Assembly (NCBI RefSeq): GCF_965198575.1 | Contig: NZ_OZ240671.1 | Location: 3,968,001-4,032,000 of the forward strand | Direction of reading: 5' to 3' | DNA from: Lichenicola sp965198575 | GTDB lineage: Bacteria > Pseudomonadota > Alphaproteobacteria > Acetobacterales > Acetobacteraceae | DNA length: 64,000 bases | In this document: positions 38,451 to 47,324 of the stretch, piece by piece | Numbering within the stretch: the stretch's first letter is position 1 | Layout: every line of letters begins with the position of its first letter | Made by a program: the position numbers and the translations under genes | Notes under the pieces: generated by a model | The model's input: the letters and a program-made list of their open reading frames with translations, nothing else | Databases searched by the model: none | What the model was told of the DNA's origin: nothing

Positions 38451-39881
38451 CTATCGCGCGCCGACGCCGAACAGGATCACCCGCACGGTGGCCAGCAGGA
38501 TCGTCAGGTCGAGCAGGATGCTGCGATTGCGCAGGTAGTACAGGTCGTACGCCAGTTTCTCCCGGGTCTCCGCGACGCTGGCGGTGTAGGCGCTGTTGAC
38601 CTGCGCCCAGCCGGTCAGGCCCGGCTTCACCTGCAGCCGCATCCGGTAGAGCGGGATCGACGCTTCGTACATCCGCACGAAATCCGGCCGCTCGGGACGC
38701 GGCCCGACGATGCTCATGTCGCCGCGGAGGATGTTGTACAGCTGTGGCAACTCGTCGAGCCGGACCTTGCGGATGAAACTCCCGAAGCGTGTCGCGCGGC
38801 TGTCCCGCGGGCTCGCGAACCTGGCGACACCGTCACCCTCCGCATCGGTTCGCATGCTCCTGAATTTCAGGATGACGAACCTCTGGCCGTCGCGTCCGAC
38901 GCGCTCCTGCCGGTAGATCACCGGTCCCGGGCTGTCGAGCGCCACCAGCAAGGCCGTGACCAGCATCAGCGGCGCGGTGAGGATCGCCAGCAGCACCGCG
39001 ACGACGATATCGAGGCCGCGGTGCAGGACGCGCGCCACCGCATCCTCGGAAAAGCCGTGATCAGCCCCGTGGAAACTGAGCGTGCGTGCGAGTGCCTCCA
39101 GATCGACCCGGCCCAGCTGGCGCTCATAGAAGGTCTCGAGGTCGGTCACCCGCGCCGACGTTCCGCCGTCCGTCCAGGCAAGGGCCGGCCCGTCGGCGCC
39201 GAGCAGGCTGTCCGGTGCGACCACCGTCCAGGACGACAGGATGCTCCGCCCAGGCGGGTCGGCCGCGTCCTGGCCGGCCTTGCGGATCCTGAATTGTCCG
39301 GGCCGCAGCATCCCGATCGCGTTGGCGGCCGCCTGCACCGCGGCCTCGTCGCCCAGCACCAGCACGTCGCGGACCAGGATCCCGCTGCGCATCCCGAACG
39401 AGTAGGCCAATCGTGTGCAGATCAGCAGGGAAATCCAGAACGCGATCAATTCGACCGGCCAGACACGGCTGCTGCCGAATAGGGCACGGGTGTCGATCAT
39501 GCCCGTGCCCGCGATCAGCCAGAGCAGCGGGATCGACCACGTCGCCGCCACCGCGGCCGTCAGCAGCAGACGCCGGGTCTCGAGGATGACATTCGGCTTG
39601 TACAAGCCGAGCACGATGCCCGGCAGGCCCAGCATGATCGACAGCAGGACCGCCTGGTCGACCGCCGAGAGAGCCGGCGAGCCAAGTCCGGCAGTCGCAG
39701 GCAGCGATCCCGCCGAGCCCGAGCCGAAGACAAGGCAGAACCCGAATACGCCGACCAGCGTCTCCGTCGCCCACAAGACGATCATGCCCAGGCGTCCCGA
39801 CACGTCGAAGATACGGCTCGAAGCCCGTGCCGTCGGGCGCGAGGTTGTTCGATGTGAAAAGGACACGATGAAGCGCCTCAC
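38451..39881 (-). CDS. Exosortase A-system sugar-phosphate transferase (initiating glycosyltransferase)
   Basis: This 476-residue protein is a polyisoprenyl-phosphate hexose-1-phosphate transferase. It has four or five N-terminal membrane spans, a CoA-binding-like domain (about 180-260), another span near 280, and the catalytic bacterial sugar transferase domain with YRQERVGRDGQRFVILKFRSM, RKVRLDELPQLYNILRGDM and SIVGPRPERP, ending in VGAR as in PEP-CTERM-associated members. It starts the lipid-linked repeat unit. The start is uncertain: GTG 39881 and GTG 39866 (with GAGG upstream) precede the first span, and ATG 39785 is also in frame. It is the first gene of the leftward prs run. Confidence 0.9.
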   Translation of the reverse strand: MRRFIVSFSHRTTSRPTARASSRIFDVSGRLGMIVLWATETLVGVFGFCLVFGSGSAGSLPATAGLGSPALSAVDQAVLLSIMLGLPGIVLGLYKPNVILETRRLLLTAAVAATWSIPLLWLIAGTGMIDTRALFGSSRVWPVELIAFWISLLICTRLAYSFGMRSGILVRDVLVLGDEAAVQAAANAIGMLRPGQFRIRKAGQDAADPPGRSILSSWTVVAPDSLLGADGPALAWTDGGTSARVTDLETFYERQLGRVDLEALARTLSFHGADHGFSEDAVARVLHRGLDIVVAVLLAILTAPLMLVTALLVALDSPGPVIYRQERVGRDGQRFVILKFRSMRTDAEGDGVARFASPRDSRATRFGSFIRKVRLDELPQLYNILRGDMSIVGPRPERPDFVRMYEASIPLYRMRLQVKPGLTGWAQVNSAYTASVAETREKLAYDLYYLRNRSILLDLTILLATVRVILFGVGAR

Positions 39882-40402
39882 GGATCACGTTTGACGGATG
39901 GTAGCCCGCAGAAGACCGGTCACGGATCTACACAGCCTGCATCGACAGCATAAGCAACCACGGCGCGTGATCGGTAAGCAGCATGCGGTGCTTCCAATAC
40001 ACGATATTTAAACGGAACGACCGGAGGCAGAGCTCCCCCGGGCGGCATCAGGATGTCCGCTCGGTGAGACGCAGTCAATAATTTGTTTCGCTTGGTGAAG
40101 AAAGTTTCGCCCATAGCCCGGAGTTCATGCTTTCAGAAAATACCTGATTATGGACCCTGTTCGATCAACATCCGATTAACATCCGGATAACGGTCGGGGT
40201 GACTGGATCGTTATTTGATCGTTCAGGCGTCATAGGATGCGAGTTTCACGAAAAAACCATCGGGGAAATTTTCCACTGCTTCCGCAACACGCTGGACAAG
40301 ATCGTAAGGTGGAATTAAATCCGGGTCGTTCCATGACTTGAATGAACACGTACATCGAAAAGCTTTTGCTGCAGTGCAGCGGTTTTCAGGAGAAGGTTCT
40401 AG
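39882..40402. promoter_or_regulatory. Divergent control region between the two exopolysaccharide operons
   Basis: This 521-bp AT-richer region holds no convincing gene. It must carry the promoters of the leftward sugar transferase/prsK-prsR-prsT run and the rightward export operon. It contains two 11-bp phased copies of AACATCCG (40167-40188). A near-match to a sigma-54 promoter (TGGATCGTTATTTGAT at 40204-40219) has -12 TTGA instead of TTGC. Ribosome site AGGAGAAGG lies just upstream of ATG 40403. Confidence 0.5.
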
Positions 40403-41056
40403 ATGTGCACGCATCGGCGGGGCGGTTCCGATTCACCGGCTGCAAGCCCAGGCAGGCTGGCAGCAGCTCTCTGCATGGTGCTGGGTCTGACGGCCTGCGC
40501 CGGGTCCCCGGTGTCGGAGGCGCCGTTGCCGGTCGATCCGCAGACCAGCGCCTATATCATCGGTCCGACCGACAAGCTCAGTGTGCTGGTCTATGAGAAG
40601 CCGGACATGTCGACCGCGAGCGTTCCGGTGCGGCCTGACGGACAGATCTCGCTGCCGCTCATCCATGATATCGCCGCCGCCGGGCGGACGCCGGCGCAGT
40701 TGTCGCATGATATCGAGGCGCGGCTCGCGACCTACGTGAAGTCACCCGAGGTGACGGTCGAGGTGCTCGATTTCGTCGGACCCTACGACCAGCAGATCAA
40801 GGTGATCGGCGAGGCGGCCGATCCGCAGGCGATCCCCTATCGCCAGCACATGACGCTGCTCGACGTGATGATCCAGACCAAAGGCCTGACCCGGTTCGCC
40901 GCCGGCAACCGCGCCGTCATCATCCGCCGCGACGGCCAGGATCGCGAGGTCAGCCTGCACGTCCGGCTGGCCGACCTGATCAAGGACGGTGACGTGAGCA
41001 AGAACGTATCGATGCAGCCTGGCGACACGCTGATCATTCCGCAGACCTGGTTCTAG
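40403..41056 (+). CDS. Exopolysaccharide export lipoprotein (Wza-like, exosortase A type)
   Basis: The 217-residue protein has a lipoprotein signal peptide with lipobox LTAC (Cys32 in LGLTACAGS), then a polysaccharide export domain (YIIGPTDKLSVLVYEKPDM near 51-69; VRPDGQISLPLIHDI near 76-90) and a SLBB-type domain (QIKVIGEA, MTLLDVMIQTKGL, PGDTLIIPQTWF at the end). It is the short outer-membrane export subunit of Wzx/Wzy-type systems and corresponds to the PEP-CTERM export family. It begins the rightward operon, 47 bp ahead of the chain-length gene. AGGAG upstream supports the start. Confidence 0.9.
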   Translation: MCTHRRGGSDSPAASPGRLAAALCMVLGLTACAGSPVSEAPLPVDPQTSAYIIGPTDKLSVLVYEKPDMSTASVPVRPDGQISLPLIHDIAAAGRTPAQLSHDIEARLATYVKSPEVTVEVLDFVGPYDQQIKVIGEAADPQAIPYRQHMTLLDVMIQTKGLTRFAAGNRAVIIRRDGQDREVSLHVRLADLIKDGDVSKNVSMQPGDTLIIPQTWF

Positions 41057-41103
41057 GTGCCGTGACCGCAATCTCAGAAGGGCAGGGACGGGTTCGCTAG
41101 CTC

Positions 41104-42627
41104 ATGGGGGAATTACGCGACCAGTTGCGGCGTTATGCGATCGGCATGTTGCAACGCCGATGGATGGCCCTGGCCGTTGCGTGGCTGATCTGCGCCATCG
41201 GCTGGGCGGTGGTGGCGATGATCCCGAACCGGTACCAGGCCAGCGCCAGGGTCTATGTCGACGCCGACGCCGTGCTGACGCCGTTGCTGCGCGGGATCGC
41301 CCTGGACGACCCGCTCGCCGCCCAGATCGAGGAGTTGCAGCGGACGCTGCTCAGCCGGCCGAATCTCGAGAAGCTGGTATCTGAAACCGACCTTTCACTT
41401 TTCGTGGTGCGCCCGGACGATCTCGAGCGGATGGTGGCAGCCCTCGGCACCCAGATCGAGGTCGTGCCACAGACCCGCAACCTGTTCACCATCACCTACC
41501 GCAACAGCAATCCGCGCCTCGCCTACGACGTCGTGCGCACCGTTCTCGGGATCTTCGTCGAGGACAAGGCGGGTGCCAGCCGGACCGACATGGCCAACGC
41601 CAAGACGTTTCTCGGCGAGCAGATCGCGAGCTACGAAGCCCAGCTCCGCGAGGCGGAAGCCAAGCGTGCCGCGTTCCGGGCGACCTACATGGACCTGCTG
41701 CCGGCAGAAGGTTCAGGCAGCACCAAGCTCGATGCAGCGCGGGACAGCGTGCGACAACTCGAGGGCGAACTCAGCGACGCCGAGGGCCGGCGCGATCGCC
41801 TGACGCGGGCCATCGCCGTGACCCCGACCAGCCTGGTGACGGAGACGGACGCCGGCACGGGTCCGGCCGGCAGCGGATCCCTGGCCGAGGCGCAGGCGAC
41901 GTTGCGCGAGATGTTGACGACACTCACCGATCGCAGCCCGGACGTGATCCGGCAGCGGGCGCTGATCGCGGCCCTGAAAAGTGGTGGCGGCGGCACGACC
42001 CCGGCGCGTGGCGGACGGAGCCGAAGCGAGCCGAACATGATCCACCAGCAGCTCGAGGTGATGCTGGTGCAGGCCGAGAGCGACGTCGCCTCGCTGACCC
42101 GCCGGGTGCAGGACGCGCATCGCGAGCGCGACCGGCTCGAGCAGATCGCCCACGACATGCCGTCGGTGCAGGCGCAATACGTGAACTTGAATCGCGACTA
42201 CGACGTGCTGCGCAAGAACTATGAGGAGTTGTTGAACCGGCGCGAGGCGATGCGGCTCGACTCGGCGGCCGACACCCGGGCCGACAAGATCAAGCTCGAG
42301 GTGGTGGATCCGCCGCAGGTGCCACGGATCCCGGTATTTCCCGATCGGCGCGTGCTGCTGTCGCTGGTCCTGCTGGCAGGATTGGCCGGCGGCGGCGCCA
42401 GCGCGTTCCTGCTGAGCCAGCTCGACAGGTCGTTCCACACCACGCTCGAGCTGCGCAGCCTCGGCCTGCCGGTCGCGGGAAGCCTGTCGCTGCTGCCCGG
42501 GCCGGATGTGCGACGCCCGCGACAACTCGGGCTCGCCGTTGCGGCACCGGGGCTCTGCCTGCTGCTCCTGGGAGCCGCCTACTGCGCCCTGATGCTGCAC
42601 GCCTTCGCCGGCTTCGCGCTGGCCTGA
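41104..42627 (+). CDS. Chain-length determinant protein, exosortase A type
   Basis: This 507-residue Wzz/GumC-like copolymerase has an N-terminal span (about 17-38, WMALAVAWLICAIGWAVVAM), a periplasmic coiled-coil region with YQASARVYVDADAVLTPLLRG and LNRDYDVLRKNYEELLNRRE, and a C-terminal membrane segment after PPQVPRIPVFPDRRVLLSL. A further hydrophobic stretch closes the protein, as usual in the PEP-CTERM chain-length family. It has no kinase domain, which is supplied by the next gene. It controls polymer length and couples export to the outer-membrane lipoprotein. Confidence 0.9.
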   Translation: MGELRDQLRRYAIGMLQRRWMALAVAWLICAIGWAVVAMIPNRYQASARVYVDADAVLTPLLRGIALDDPLAAQIEELQRTLLSRPNLEKLVSETDLSLFVVRPDDLERMVAALGTQIEVVPQTRNLFTITYRNSNPRLAYDVVRTVLGIFVEDKAGASRTDMANAKTFLGEQIASYEAQLREAEAKRAAFRATYMDLLPAEGSGSTKLDAARDSVRQLEGELSDAEGRRDRLTRAIAVTPTSLVTETDAGTGPAGSGSLAEAQATLREMLTTLTDRSPDVIRQRALIAALKSGGGGTTPARGGRSRSEPNMIHQQLEVMLVQAESDVASLTRRVQDAHRERDRLEQIAHDMPSVQAQYVNLNRDYDVLRKNYEELLNRREAMRLDSAADTRADKIKLEVVDPPQVPRIPVFPDRRVLLSLVLLAGLAGGGASAFLLSQLDRSFHTTLELRSLGLPVAGSLSLLPGPDVRRPRQLGLAVAAPGLCLLLLGAAYCALMLHAFAGFALA

Positions 42628-42667
42628 TGCCACGTCTTCCATCCGGCCAGGGAGCCAGGTCGCGTGC

Positions 42668-43564
42668 ATGAGTGAACATCCGACGGATCATCTGGTCGAG
42701 CGTGCGGTCCGGCGCATGCGCACGCCCCGGGCGGCCGGTCTCGGGACTGCCCCGTCACGCGTCGACCTCAGCGGAGCATCAGCCCCGGCGCTTCAGCAGC
42801 GGCCGTCGGTCACGATCGAGACGCTGTCGCGGGCCGGCGCCATCACCGTGACCGGACGGCGTACCAGGGCGGGCGAGGAATGGCAGATCGTGGCCCAGAC
42901 CCTGCAGCGGCGCCAGCTCACGGTATCTGCCGGCAGCCTGGGCACCGCGTTGATGGTCACCAGCAGCCGGCCGAGGGAGGGCAAGAGCTACTGCTCGCTC
43001 AACCTGGCGGTCACGATGGCGCAGGGTGGCCGATCGGATGTGTTGCTGGTCGATGTCGACGAGAAGCCGGGAAACCTGACCGACGTACTCGGCCTCGCCG
43101 ATCGACCGGGCCTGCATGACCTGATGACCGACCGCACACTCGACCCTCTCGGCGTGATCACGCCGACCGCGGTGAAGGGCCTCGACCTGCTGACGATCGG
43201 ACGCGGCGGTGAGGGTGGCGGGGGCACCGGCAACGGCGCCACCGGCCGGATGCAGGGGTGCGGGCGGGACATCAGCCGGGATCTCGTCACGATCCTCGAT
43301 CATGTCGCCAGGCAGCAGCCGGACCGGCTGCTGATCCTGGACACGGCGCCGTGCCTGGCCAGCAGTGACGCCGCATCGCTTGCACCGCATGTCGGCCAGA
43401 TCGTCATGATCGTCGAGGCGGAGCGGACGCAGCAGGGCGAGCTCGAGAGCGCGATCGGACTGCTCTCCACCTGCGAGACGATCAGCCTGGTCCTGAACAA
43501 GGCCCGCACCGGCACGACCGGCCATTTCGGCAGCTATTACGACCTGTACGGCAAGGGCTGGTAG
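42668..43564 (+). CDS. Exosortase A-associated tyrosine autokinase
   Basis: The 298-residue protein is a BY-kinase: Walker A SSRPREGKSYCS (99-110; K106), Walker A' LLVDVDEKPGN (126-136), Walker B-like LLILDTAP, and a C-terminal tyrosine cluster (SYYDLYG). The Walker A' has D-V-D-E where D-A-D-x is usual. An insert rich in Gly (GEGGGGTGNGATG) lies before the Walker B region. It should autophosphorylate the tail tyrosines and, with the preceding copolymerase, control polymer length. The tyrosine tail is short, only three Tyr. Confidence 0.85.
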   Translation: MSEHPTDHLVERAVRRMRTPRAAGLGTAPSRVDLSGASAPALQQRPSVTIETLSRAGAITVTGRRTRAGEEWQIVAQTLQRRQLTVSAGSLGTALMVTSSRPREGKSYCSLNLAVTMAQGGRSDVLLVDVDEKPGNLTDVLGLADRPGLHDLMTDRTLDPLGVITPTAVKGLDLLTIGRGGEGGGGTGNGATGRMQGCGRDISRDLVTILDHVARQQPDRLLILDTAPCLASSDAASLAPHVGQIVMIVEAERTQQGELESAIGLLSTCETISLVLNKARTGTTGHFGSYYDLYGKGW

Positions 43565-43570
43565 GTCGAT

Positions 43571-45400
43571 GTGACGTGCCGCCGCTGCCGCCTCGCCATC
43601 GCCGCGCCCGGCTTGCTCGTGTTGGTCGCTGCGTTCCTCCAGGCCGGAACCGGCTCTGCGCGTGCGCAATCCACGGCGGCGTTCCCGGTCACGGCGGCAT
43701 CGAGCCCGGCGCCTGATGGCGCGGCAGCACCTCCGGGCGATCCTGCAATGACCGCGGCGAATGGCCCGGCAACGGCAAACGGCGTGCAGCCCACAAGTGG
43801 CGATGCGGTGCCGCCGCCGATCGCGCCACCCGGCGGACTACTTGCCGCCACCGGCGCCAATGTGCGTGTCGGGGATCTGCGCGACAGCCTGGCTGCCGGT
43901 TTCCTCGGGGCGCCCCGGCAGCCGGCGACGCGCAACTGGACCATCACTCCGAGCCTGGGGCTCGGCGAGGAATTCACCGACAACGTGCTCGGGCAGAGCG
44001 GTACCGGTAGCGGTGACGACGTGATCACGCTGATCCAGCCTGGCATCGAAATTACCGGCGCAAGCGCGCGCCTGCAGGGCAGCCTGTCCTACCATCCGGA
44101 AGTCGATATCTATGCCCGCCATTCCGCGGACACGCAGGTGGCGCAGAATTTCGGCGGCCAGTTCCTGGGGGTGATCCTGCCGGGCACGCTGTTCCTGGAT
44201 GTGCGCGGCTACGGCAACGCCACCAGCAACGGGATCGGCGGACCCGTCGGCACCGCAGCGACCACCGCGAACGGCGCGACCCAGACGCTCGATGTCTCGA
44301 TCAGTCCCTACGCACTGCGACGTTTCGGCACGTGGGGCACAGGCGAGATCGGCGCCAGTTTCAGCCGCACGACGCTCGGTGCGCTGACCGGCGGATCCGA
44401 CTCCGGAGGCGCGGTGCCGAATGCCGGCGCCTTCGACACCGCCTCCGACCAGAACGTCACCAGCTATAGCGGGCACGTCGCCTTCCAGACCGGCGAGGCG
44501 TTCGACCGCTACAACGGCACCGCACTCGGCTATGCCACCAAGTACGACGGCAGCGGGGTTCTGAACAATGCCGTGCGTGACACTGCAACGATCGATAGCG
44601 GCTACGCGGTCACCCGGCTGTTCACCCTGCTCGGGCGCGTCGGCTACGAGCATATCGACTATTCCGGATCGAATCCGATCCGCATCGACGATGCGATCTG
44701 GGACGGAGGGCTGCGGCTTTCGCTCGGACCCGACAGCACGATCGAGGCACGTTACGGTCATCATGACGGGCTGGACGCGGCCAGTCTCGACCTTTCCCTG
44801 GCGCCGACTGCACGCACCAGGCTTTATATCCGGTATTCCGAAGGGCTCAGCACCGAAGCCGAGCAACTGCAGAACACGCTCGCCACGTCGGACTTCGACC
44901 CGCTCGGAAATCCGGTCGATCACAGCACCGGCGCGCCATTGCTGGCGAACGGCGGCTTGTTCGGGCCGCAGGACAATCTCTACCGAAGCAAGGTGCTGAC
45001 CTTCACCGGGGAATTGACCCAGCCGCGCGACGTGTTCTCGCTGAGCGTCAACGCCGAGCAGGACGACCTGGTCTCCTCGGGCGGCCAAGCCGGTTCGCTC
45101 GGCAGCAACAAGGGGATCTATTGCAGCCTCGACTGGTCGCACACGCTCTCGCCGACGCTCAGCCTGTCGGTCTATGGCCAGTATGGCGTGCTCGACGATG
45201 AAGGTCTCACCGGCCAGCAGGATGTCGAGCTGGCATCGGTGGCGCTGGTCGATGCCCTGTCGCCGACGCTCTCGGCACAGCTTCGCTACAGTTATGACCG
45301 CCAGTCGGGGGAGGGTCCTAGCGAGGGTGGCGGCGGGCGCGAAGGCGGACCCGGTTCGTCGCAGAACGTCATCCTGCTGAGTTTCGAGAAGTCGTTCTGA
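43571..45400 (+). CDS. PEP-CTERM system-associated outer-membrane beta-barrel protein
   Basis: The 609-residue protein has a signal peptide (LAIAAPGLLVLVAAFLQAGT, residues 8-27, cleavage near ARAQ) and a Pro/Ala-rich linker to about residue 110. A long beta-barrel follows with alternating strands such as LSYHPEVDIYARHS and YDRYNGTALGYATKYDG-like segments, ending in a C-terminal Phe (NVILLSFEKSF), the beta-barrel assembly signal. It matches the outer-membrane family found in exosortase A operons, probably a channel for polymer. It starts at GTG 43571, 6 bp after the kinase gene, and overlaps the ATPase gene by 1 bp. Confidence 0.84.
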   Translation: MTCRRCRLAIAAPGLLVLVAAFLQAGTGSARAQSTAAFPVTAASSPAPDGAAAPPGDPAMTAANGPATANGVQPTSGDAVPPPIAPPGGLLAATGANVRVGDLRDSLAAGFLGAPRQPATRNWTITPSLGLGEEFTDNVLGQSGTGSGDDVITLIQPGIEITGASARLQGSLSYHPEVDIYARHSADTQVAQNFGGQFLGVILPGTLFLDVRGYGNATSNGIGGPVGTAATTANGATQTLDVSISPYALRRFGTWGTGEIGASFSRTTLGALTGGSDSGGAVPNAGAFDTASDQNVTSYSGHVAFQTGEAFDRYNGTALGYATKYDGSGVLNNAVRDTATIDSGYAVTRLFTLLGRVGYEHIDYSGSNPIRIDDAIWDGGLRLSLGPDSTIEARYGHHDGLDAASLDLSLAPTARTRLYIRYSEGLSTEAEQLQNTLATSDFDPLGNPVDHSTGAPLLANGGLFGPQDNLYRSKVLTFTGELTQPRDVFSLSVNAEQDDLVSSGGQAGSLGSNKGIYCSLDWSHTLSPTLSLSVYGQYGVLDDEGLTGQQDVELASVALVDALSPTLSAQLRYSYDRQSGEGPSEGGGGREGGPGSSQNVILLSFEKSF

Positions 45401-46488
45401 TGAGCCAGACGCTGTACGATTTCACCGGTGCGCCGTTCCAGCTTCTGCCCGACCCACGCTTCTTCTTTGCAAGCGTCGGGCAGACCCGGGCACTCGCCCA
45501 TCTGACGTTCGGGCTCGACCAGGGCGAGGGTTTCGTCATCATCACCGGCGATGTCGGCGCCGGCAAGACGACACTGATCGAGCATCTGTGGTCGCGCCTC
45601 GATCATCGCACCTACCTGCTGGCGCGGATCTCCACCACGCAGCTTTCCGCCGACGAGTTGTTCCGGCTTGCGATGGCGGGGTTCGGCATCGACATCGGCA
45701 CCGGCGGAGGTGGCGACAAGGCCGCGATCCTGCTGCGTTTCAGCCGGTTGCTCACCACCAACCGCAGCACCGGGCGGCGCTGCGTGCTGCTGGTCGACGA
45801 GGCGCAGAACCTGTCGCACGCGGCACTCGAGGAACTGCGCATGCTGTCGAATCTCGCCGAAGGCGGCGTTCCCGGCATGCAGATCGTGCTGCTCGGGCAG
45901 CCGGAGTTCCGCCGCATGCTGGCCAGCAGCCGCCTCGACCAGTTGCGCCAGCGCGTCGTCGCGTCGTTCCACCTGGGGCCGCTCGGCCGGGACGAGACCC
46001 GGGCCTATATCGAGCACCGGCTGGCGACTGTCGGCTGGTCCGGTCGCCCGGCAATCGCGTCCGACGTGTTCGACGCGGTGCATCGCGTCACCGGCGGGGT
46101 GCCGCGCCGCATCAACCGGCTGTTCGCGCGCGTGCTGCTGCTGGCGGATCTCGACGGGCTGCCAACGATCCTGGCGCCGCTGGTCGACGACGTGGCGGCC
46201 GAGCTCGCACGCGACCTGGACGGCCCCGCGCCGCAGGCCGCTTCGGTCACGCGACACGTGCCGGAGCCCGTCGCGGTCACGCGACACGCGTCGGAGCCCG
46301 TCGCCAGCGAGCCGAATTTCGGTGCGCCGCGCGGCCAGCGGAGGCCGTACCCGCGCCCCGATCCAGGCCCCGGCCCGGAGCATCCGGTCACCCGGCTTGT
46401 CGACCGCGTGGACGCGCTGGAGCGCCACCTGCGGGCGCGCGAGCAGCTCGTCGGACGCGTGGCCGAGCTGTTGCGGTCTGGCTCATGA
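45400..46488 (+). CDS. Exosortase A-associated AAA ATPase (ExeA/GspA-like)
   Basis: The 362-residue protein has the family opening LYDFTGAPFQLLPDPRFFF, Walker A GDVGAGKTT (50-58), Walker B CVLLVDEAQN (128-137), and GGVPRRINRLFARVLLLA near 228-245. It is the GspA/ExeA-type ATPase found in exosortase A operons, of unproven function. Near the C-terminus a 30-bp perfect-spaced tandem duplication encodes V-T-R-H-x-x-E-P-V-A twice. It overlaps the beta-barrel gene by 1 bp and the deacetylase by 4 bp. Confidence 0.9.
   Translation: MSQTLYDFTGAPFQLLPDPRFFFASVGQTRALAHLTFGLDQGEGFVIITGDVGAGKTTLIEHLWSRLDHRTYLLARISTTQLSADELFRLAMAGFGIDIGTGGGGDKAAILLRFSRLLTTNRSTGRRCVLLVDEAQNLSHAALEELRMLSNLAEGGVPGMQIVLLGQPEFRRMLASSRLDQLRQRVVASFHLGPLGRDETRAYIEHRLATVGWSGRPAIASDVFDAVHRVTGGVPRRINRLFARVLLLADLDGLPTILAPLVDDVAAELARDLDGPAPQAASVTRHVPEPVAVTRHASEPVASEPNFGAPRGQRRPYPRPDPGPGPEHPVTRLVDRVDALERHLRAREQLVGRVAELLRSGS
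46245..46304 (+). repeat. Two tandem 30-bp repeats in the ATPase gene
   Basis: Units at 46245-46274 and 46275-46304 differ at three positions. They encode two copies of the decapeptide VTRH[VA][PS]EPVA, in the linker after the ATPase domain. Confidence 0.85.
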
Positions 46489-47324
46489 CCACACCCCGCC
46501 GCCACGCGCTGACCGTCGACGTGGAGGACTGGTTCCAGGTCCAGGCCTATGCCGGCGTGTTGCCGCAGACCGACTGGGATCGGCTGCCCCGCCGCGTCGA
46601 GGCCAACACCGACCGCATGCTCGCCTTGTTCGCCGAGGCGGGCGTGGTGGCGACCTTCTTCACCCTGGGATGGATCGCCGACCGGCACCCCACTCTGATC
46701 CGCCGCATCGTGAGCGCCGGACACGAGCTCGCCAGCCACGGCTACTGGCACCGCCGGGTGGATGCAGCCGATGCGGCCGCCTTCCGTGCGGACGTGGCGC
46801 ATGCCCGCGACCGTCTCCAGGAGGTCGCCGGCATCGCGGTGCGTGGCTACCGGGCGCCGACATTCTCTCTCGGCCGTGCGACGCCCTGGGCCTGGGAGGT
46901 GCTGGCGCAGACCGGCCACAGCTATTCCTCCAGCGTCTTCCCGGTCCGTCACGACCTCTACGGCGATCCGGATGCGCCGCGCGACCCGCATCGTCCGTTC
47001 GACGGGCCGGTCTGGGAGATCCCGATGACCACCGCACGCGCCGCCGGTCGCAACCTGCCCTGTGCCGGCGGTGGCTGGTTCCGGCTGGCGCCGTATCCGC
47101 TGTTCCGCCGCGGCTTTGCGCATGGGACGCGCGAGCGGGCCGGCGTGTTCTACATTCATCCCTGGGAGATCGATCCCGGCCAGCCGCGCGTGCGCCAGGC
47201 GGGTTTGCGGTCGCAATGGCGCCACCGCATCAACCTGTCCCGCACCGAGACCAGGCTTGCGCGCCTTTGCAGCGATTTCTCCTGGAGCCGCATCGATCGT
47301 GTCTTCCCGCAGGTGACGTCGTGA
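46485..47324 (+). CDS. Exosortase A system polysaccharide deacetylase
   Basis: The 279-residue NodB-family enzyme has all motifs: TVDVEDWF at 10-17 (D12, D15), SHGYWHR at 84-90 (metal His), GYRAPTFS at 121-128 (R123), and FYIHPWEIDP near 224-233. It matches the DUF3473-containing deacetylases of exosortase A clusters and should deacetylate an N-acetyl sugar of the polymer, in the cytoplasm or periplasm (no signal peptide). The start ATG 46485 overlaps the ATPase stop; its own stop overlaps the next gene's GTG. The context is exopolysaccharide maturation. Confidence 0.9.
   Translation: MTTPRRHALTVDVEDWFQVQAYAGVLPQTDWDRLPRRVEANTDRMLALFAEAGVVATFFTLGWIADRHPTLIRRIVSAGHELASHGYWHRRVDAADAAAFRADVAHARDRLQEVAGIAVRGYRAPTFSLGRATPWAWEVLAQTGHSYSSSVFPVRHDLYGDPDAPRDPHRPFDGPVWEIPMTTARAAGRNLPCAGGGWFRLAPYPLFRRGFAHGTRERAGVFYIHPWEIDPGQPRVRQAGLRSQWRHRINLSRTETRLARLCSDFSWSRIDRVFPQVTS

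Noticed and set aside
39920..40114. 64-codon minus-strand frame before the sugar transferase
   Set aside because: No ribosome site, no conserved character, and it occupies the expected promoter region.
40223..40414. 63-codon minus-strand frame in the divergent promoter region
   Set aside because: The end (PPYDLVQRVAEAVENFPDG) looks protein-like, but there is no ribosome site, the start lies within the export gene, and codon use is unlike the cluster. Possibly a relic.
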